A stretch of DNA of 64,000 bases, taken from NCBI GenBank assembly GCA_028456385.1, contig JALNQF010000173.1, positions 28,849 to 92,848 on the forward strand. Reading direction: 5' to 3'. The notes under the pieces are model-generated. The model was given only the letters and a program-made list of their open reading frames with translations. It was not told the DNA's origin and did no database searches. Shown here piece by piece: positions 59,859 through 64,000 of the stretch. Numbering within the stretch: the stretch's first letter is position 1; each line of letters opens with the position of its first letter. The position numbers and the translations under genes were made by a program. Origin of the DNA: Ophiosphaerella korrae. Lineage: Eukaryota; Ascomycota; Dothideomycetes; Pleosporales; Phaeosphaeriaceae.

Positions 59859-60288
59859 TATTATAGGCGTAATAAGAGTAATTAAGATAGAACTAATTAG
59901 TCTTAACTTAAGTACTAATAAAGTATAAGATAAGTAAAGTAATAACCTAGATTAGAAAATAAACTATAACTTAAGTACGTAGTAGTAATCTATAAAAATA
60001 TCTAATAGATTAAAGTAATTTATAAATATATATAATAGATTAAAAGTAATCTATAAAGTTATATAAATAGATTAGTAGAAATATATAATTAGTAGTAATA
60101 TATATTATTAGAATAGTATTAGTAATCTAATCTTTAACTAAGAGTAGTAATACTTAATATTATAAAAATCTTTTATTATTTATAGCCTATTACCTAATTA
60201 CTTTATAAACTTTTTATTATTAACTTTTAATCTACTAATACTTTCTAAAAGTAGTTACTTTTAGTTAATAATAGGTATACCTATTATA
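59859..60288 (+). repeat. 5' LTR (type B, 430 bp)
   Basis: It has standard ends. It contains about three copies of a 32-bp unit around TAATAGATTAAAGTAATTTA (59,990-60,070), like the LTR at 48244. Confidence 0.78.
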
Positions 60289-61298
60289 CTTTACTAATCT
60301 AGTTATTAGAAGATATAAAGAGTAAGTAGTATATAGTCTAAGCTAATATAATAGTAGAAAGCTTAACTAAGAAAAGAAGTAAAGTACTTCTAAGTAGTTA
60401 TAAGTTAGATAGAACTAACTAGGTAGTAGTTAAAATATACTTAAATAACTTAATTACTAAGAAAGAAGATATATAACTTATAATTAATACTCTAGAAATA
60501 TAAAATAAAGAACTATAGAACTATATTAACTAAAATAAAGCTTAAATAAAAGCTATTATAGTAAGCTAGAACTAGATAGAATAAATTATAAAAAGACTAA
60601 AAATAAGTATAATAAAGAAGCTACCTAAAATACTTATACTAAAAAAGTTTAATAAAATAAAAGAAAAGCTAAAACTATTCTTAGCTTTTATATTACTCTA
60701 GATATATATATAAGTAACTTACTTTAATATAAAAGAAAAGAAAGTAGTATATATAAGACTATACTTTAAAGAAGATATAATAAAATAATTTAAACTTTAT
60801 TAGAAAGACTATATACTATAAGCTCTAGAAATAAAGAATAAGAAAATAATAGCTATCTTTAGAAGTTATAAATACTTTATATAATAAATAAGAGTAGTAT
60901 TTAGTAATAGAGATATTATATATTAAGCTAAAAAAAAACTAAAAAAACTAAAATAGTATAAAAGTATCCTAGAGTATATATTAAGATTTAAATAACTATT
61001 CTAGAATATAGAATATAATAAACTATCTTAAATATTAAAGTATAAATAAAAACTAAATAAAGTAAATTAATATAAATTAATTTAAATAGAAAAACTAAAG
61101 ATACTAGTAACTCTAAAGAATTAAGTAATTTAAGTTAATAATAATTTTTAAGAATAGAAGATAAATAAGTATTAAAGATAAACTAATAATTATAATAAAA
61201 GAAACTCTATAATCTTTAATATAAATAAAAATAAAAATAAAAACTAAAATAAAGATTTTATATACTTTAATTATAGTAAAAAGAGCTACTATATAAAA
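59859..61298 (+). mobile_element. Truncated plus-strand Gypsy element: 5' LTR and gag
   Basis: The LTR is 59859-60288 (430 bp, begins TATTATAGG, ends CCTATTATA). Leader and gag follow, reaching a zinc-knuckle remnant (YFNYSKKSYYIKY, about 61,261-61,297), where the next element starts. The rest is missing from the window. Confidence 0.75.
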
Positions 61299-61727
61299 TA
61301 TAATAGGGTGTTACTAGGGTTAACTTCCTAGTACCTAAAGGGTATTAGTAGATTAAGAGTTAATAGTAAAAGCTTAGGTTATAATCTATAATAACTTATA
61401 AATAATAGAAGATGTTTTATAACTATCCTATATTAGCGTTCTATAGTTAAAAGATTAAATTACTAATACTATCCTAATAATACGTATCTTACTAACTATA
61501 TACTTATTATAATCTATAATCTATAGTTACTAAGACTAGTAGATTATAGATTATCTTAATCTATAATCTATTAATACTAAGAGTTTATAGATTATAGATT
61601 AGCCTAGGTATCTTAGTTATATGTAGTCTCCTAATTAAAGTTATTACCTTACTTATCTTATACTTTATTAGCGCCTAGATTAGGACTAATTAGTTCTATC
61701 TTAATTTCTTCTATTATACCTATAACA
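61299..61727 (-). repeat. 3' LTR (type A, 429 bp) with one unmutated end
   Basis: It begins TATAATAGGG and ends CCTATAACA. The CA end is intact, which fixes the ancestral LTR termini as TG...CA. Confidence 0.88.
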
Positions 61728-61868
61728 CTATCTCCCCTCTTAGGTAGGTCCTAGTTTACTTATCTTAGAGCTAGAGTTATTAGTCTAGTTTCTTTATTAA
61801 TATAGAGTTCTTTATCCTCTCTTATAACTATTTTATCTATACGTTATTACTATCTCCTTACTAATTAC

Positions 61869-62400
61869 GTGTTACGTAATAGTATTAAAATATTTCTTTA
61901 TTCTTATTATACTTCTCCTAAGTTAAACTCTAAGTCTCTTCTTTATATTATTTCTATAAATAATAGTAAAGCTTATAAAGCGCATATTTATATAAATATA
62001 TATAGCTCTTATAACGTATCTAGTATTTCTCTTTCTAAGTGTAAGTTTATTATACTTATTCTTGCGTCTAGGCTTAATAATAATAGGAAAAGCTATTAAC
62101 TAGACTTAAGAGAAATTACTATCTTAAATTATAGAGGCTAAAGCTAAGTATAAGCGTATCTAGGAGCTTATATAGAGTAAGCTAGTAGAAAATTAAGCTT
62201 ATCTCTCTTATCTTTATAAAATAAAGGCCTTAAATAATAAGAAATTAGCTAAGTAGTTAGTAGCTCTAGAAGCTAAGCTAGACTTAGATAAGGCGTTTAG
62301 TATTACTATAGTAGGTCCTACGCTAGATATTCCTATTATCTCTTTATCTATTATTAGTAATATTAGTTCTCTTAGTTTGCTACTAAGTGTTCTAGAAGGT
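61869..62400 (+). pseudogene. Reverse-strand frame of the element, with a 76-codon open stretch
   Basis: A 76-codon open stretch (61,869-62,099) matches that at 19,953-19,723 closely. Past its TAA, the next frame carries EKLLS, IIEAKAK, SYLYKIKALNNKK and LEAKLDLDK words, interrupted by TAG/TAA. The stretch has the opposite orientation to pol. It stays open mainly because it has few CAG, CAA or TGG codons to lose. There is no evidence that it is expressed. Confidence 0.4.
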
Positions 62401-64000
62401 TTTAACTTTAGAACTCTTCTAGTTTCTTAGAGTAATTAAGATTGTCCTCTAGTTCCTATATTTTCTCCTATAGTTATCCTTTTTTATCTATACCTATCTA
62501 TTCTACTAAGTAGTAGTTTCTTCTATTATAGAACTAGTATTATAAGATTTCTTTAACTTCCTATTCTTCTTATTCTCTATATATATCTACTTTATATACT
62601 AGTAGTTCTACGTTCTATAGTACTTGTTCTAGTAGAGCTATATAAAATATTAAGTATATCTTTATCTTATTTAGTAGCTTTAACTTAAATATAACTAGTA
62701 TAACTTCTTTCTTAATTCTATATAGTTTTATCTTAATATAGTCTAGTTTTAAGCTTAGTTACTTACTTTTAATATTTTTTTATACTAACTATACTTTTTC
62801 TCTTTTTCTAAATTAAGGTCCTTTTTTATATATCTTGTTATAGTATTTTACTATATAATTATATAGGAATTCTATATCTTATCTTAGTTAATTATATATA
62901 TTCTTAAGTCTATTAGTAAAACTTTCTCCTCTTAGAGACTAAGATATCTAATTTCTTAGTATCTAGTATATATTAGGCTTAAATCTATAGTTTATAAAGA
63001 AAGGTAATACTCTTATTATTATATTCTTTACGCTATTATATACTAACTATACTATAGGTAGTAACTATACCTAATTGTTCTAGTTATAATTAAGGTAGTA
63101 TCTTAGGTATTATTCTACTATCTAATTTATTTATTCTAACTATCTATCTATTTATAGGTAATATACTATAGATATTATATATTTAATTCCTAATTATACT
63201 ATTATTATTCTCTATAGTTTTAATATAAATTATACGTCTCTATCTATAATAATTTTATCTAGTAGTCTATATTAACTAATTATAGTTCCTAGAACCTAGT
63301 ATATAGTAACCTCTATCCTACTTTTTTCTTTATATAGTCTAAAGTATAAGTACTTTATAAGTTTATCTACTATTATTAAGATTCTATTATACTTAACCTT
63401 TAATATTAGGTCTTTAGACTTTAGTAACTTTATAATAAAGTCTATTGTAATAATTTCTTATAGTTATTCTAGTACTTCTACTAGTTATAATATTCTATAT
63501 TGTATATATCTATTATATTTATTCTTTTAGTATTTTATATAGTCTTGTAGTACCTCTATTACTAATTATCTTACTTTTAGAATATAGTAGTCTTGTAGTA
63601 GTCTATCTAATATTTTCTTAATACTTTAGTAACTATATACTAGTAATTTATAGAATTATTGTATAAATTCTCTCTAGATCTTCCTTAGGATATATATTCT
63701 TCTATAGGCTTATATAAATCCTTCTTAGATTTCTAGTTTCTCTATTTCTTTAGATACTTCTTTTATTATTTTCTAAATCTATTTATCTAGCTTACTACTC
63801 TTCTTTTTAAGTATTGTAGCTATTTTATATATATTTAGAACTAAGTATCTTTCTTTGTTTTTAACTAGAACTATACTAGTAGCGCTTACTTTTTCTTATA
63901 AGTCTAGCCTTCTACTAAGGGCGTCTATAAACTAATTATCTTTCCTTTTTATATATATAATTTCTATATTAAACGTTAATAAGTATTCCTACTATCTTAT

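Larger units (their letters stand above)
61299..64000 (-). mobile_element. Minus-strand Gypsy element running off the window
   Basis: The 3' LTR (61299-61727), reverse-strand frame (~61,860-62,400, +), pol end, chromodomain-like tail and integrase (about 62,400-63,650), and the start of RNase H follow in reverse order. It is related to the elements at 13492 and 35705. It is RIPed. Confidence 0.85.

Noticed and set aside
1..64000. tRNA, rRNA or other structured RNA genes
   Set aside because: I found no convincing A/B box pairs, cloverleaf arms or rRNA segments by reading. GTTCGA-like words near 26,090 and the TIRs lack the rest of a tRNA.

Overview
This window looks like a filamentous ascomycete (Pezizomycotina) chromosome segment that has been heavily processed by repeat-induced point mutation (RIP). 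About 56 kb (1-27,008 and 35,200-64,000) is extremely AT-rich. The dinucleotides CA and TG are almost absent there, TA is dominant, and CG survives, which is the footprint of CpA-to-TpA mutation. Transposon reading frames in these tracts are recognisable only when TAG/TAA are read as former CAG/CAA/TGG codons. Between the tracts lies an island of about 7.9 kb with ordinary composition (about 27,191-35,073). The species cannot be named from the sequence. Composition statements are by eye.

Left AT-rich tract (1-27,008): nested Ty3/Gypsy-type LTR retrotransposon relics. A complete minus-strand element (2,190-9,215) and a complete plus-strand element (13,492-20,524) sit inside an older plus-strand element that runs from 545 to its 3' LTR at 20,641-21,010. 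A solo LTR lies at 12,000-12,380. Further right are a reverse transcriptase fragment (21,011-21,495) and an internally deleted Gypsy element (21,496-26,558). The last 3' LTR of that element was hit by a 656-bp miniature LTR element (TRIM-like, 25,890-26,545). A solo LTR (26,569-27,008) and the barely mutated 3' end of a pogo/Fot1-like DNA transposon (27,009-27,190) complete the tract.

Island (27,191-35,073): an intact, un-RIPed Tc1/mariner-type transposase gene (27,295-28,617, +), a single-exon aminoglycoside phosphotransferase (APH)-family protein gene (29,242-30,597, -), a probable 60-codon charged small-protein gene (32,218-32,400, +), and a doubtful broken frame with one membrane segment (34,588-35,052, -). 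The rest shows no gene I can support.

Right AT-rich tract (35,074-64,000): it opens with a three-level nest. A pogo/Fot1-like transposon (35,074-44,404) carries a solo LTR (35,619-43,151, 5-bp duplication TCTTT), which carries a full Gypsy element (35,705-42,730, duplication AATAG, two 429-bp LTRs). Next come a 96-bp palindromic mini-element, further LTR fragments, a hAT-like relic (45,160-48,243), and a protease fragment of another Gypsy lineage. After these a minus-strand Gypsy element (49,121-59,664) is interrupted by a full Gypsy element (50,781-57,767) and by a Tc1/mariner relic (58,147-59,490). A solo copy of the TRIM LTR, a truncated plus-strand Gypsy element, and a minus-strand Gypsy element running off the window end the tract.

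The Gypsy relics share one plan: LTR, gag with zinc knuckle, aspartic protease, reverse transcriptase, RNase H, integrase, chromodomain-like tail, then a reverse-strand frame between the pol end and the 3' LTR that recurs in diverged copies. That reverse-strand frame, the TRIM-like element, and the coincidence of the island's edges with pogo-family termini are the points most worth a second look.
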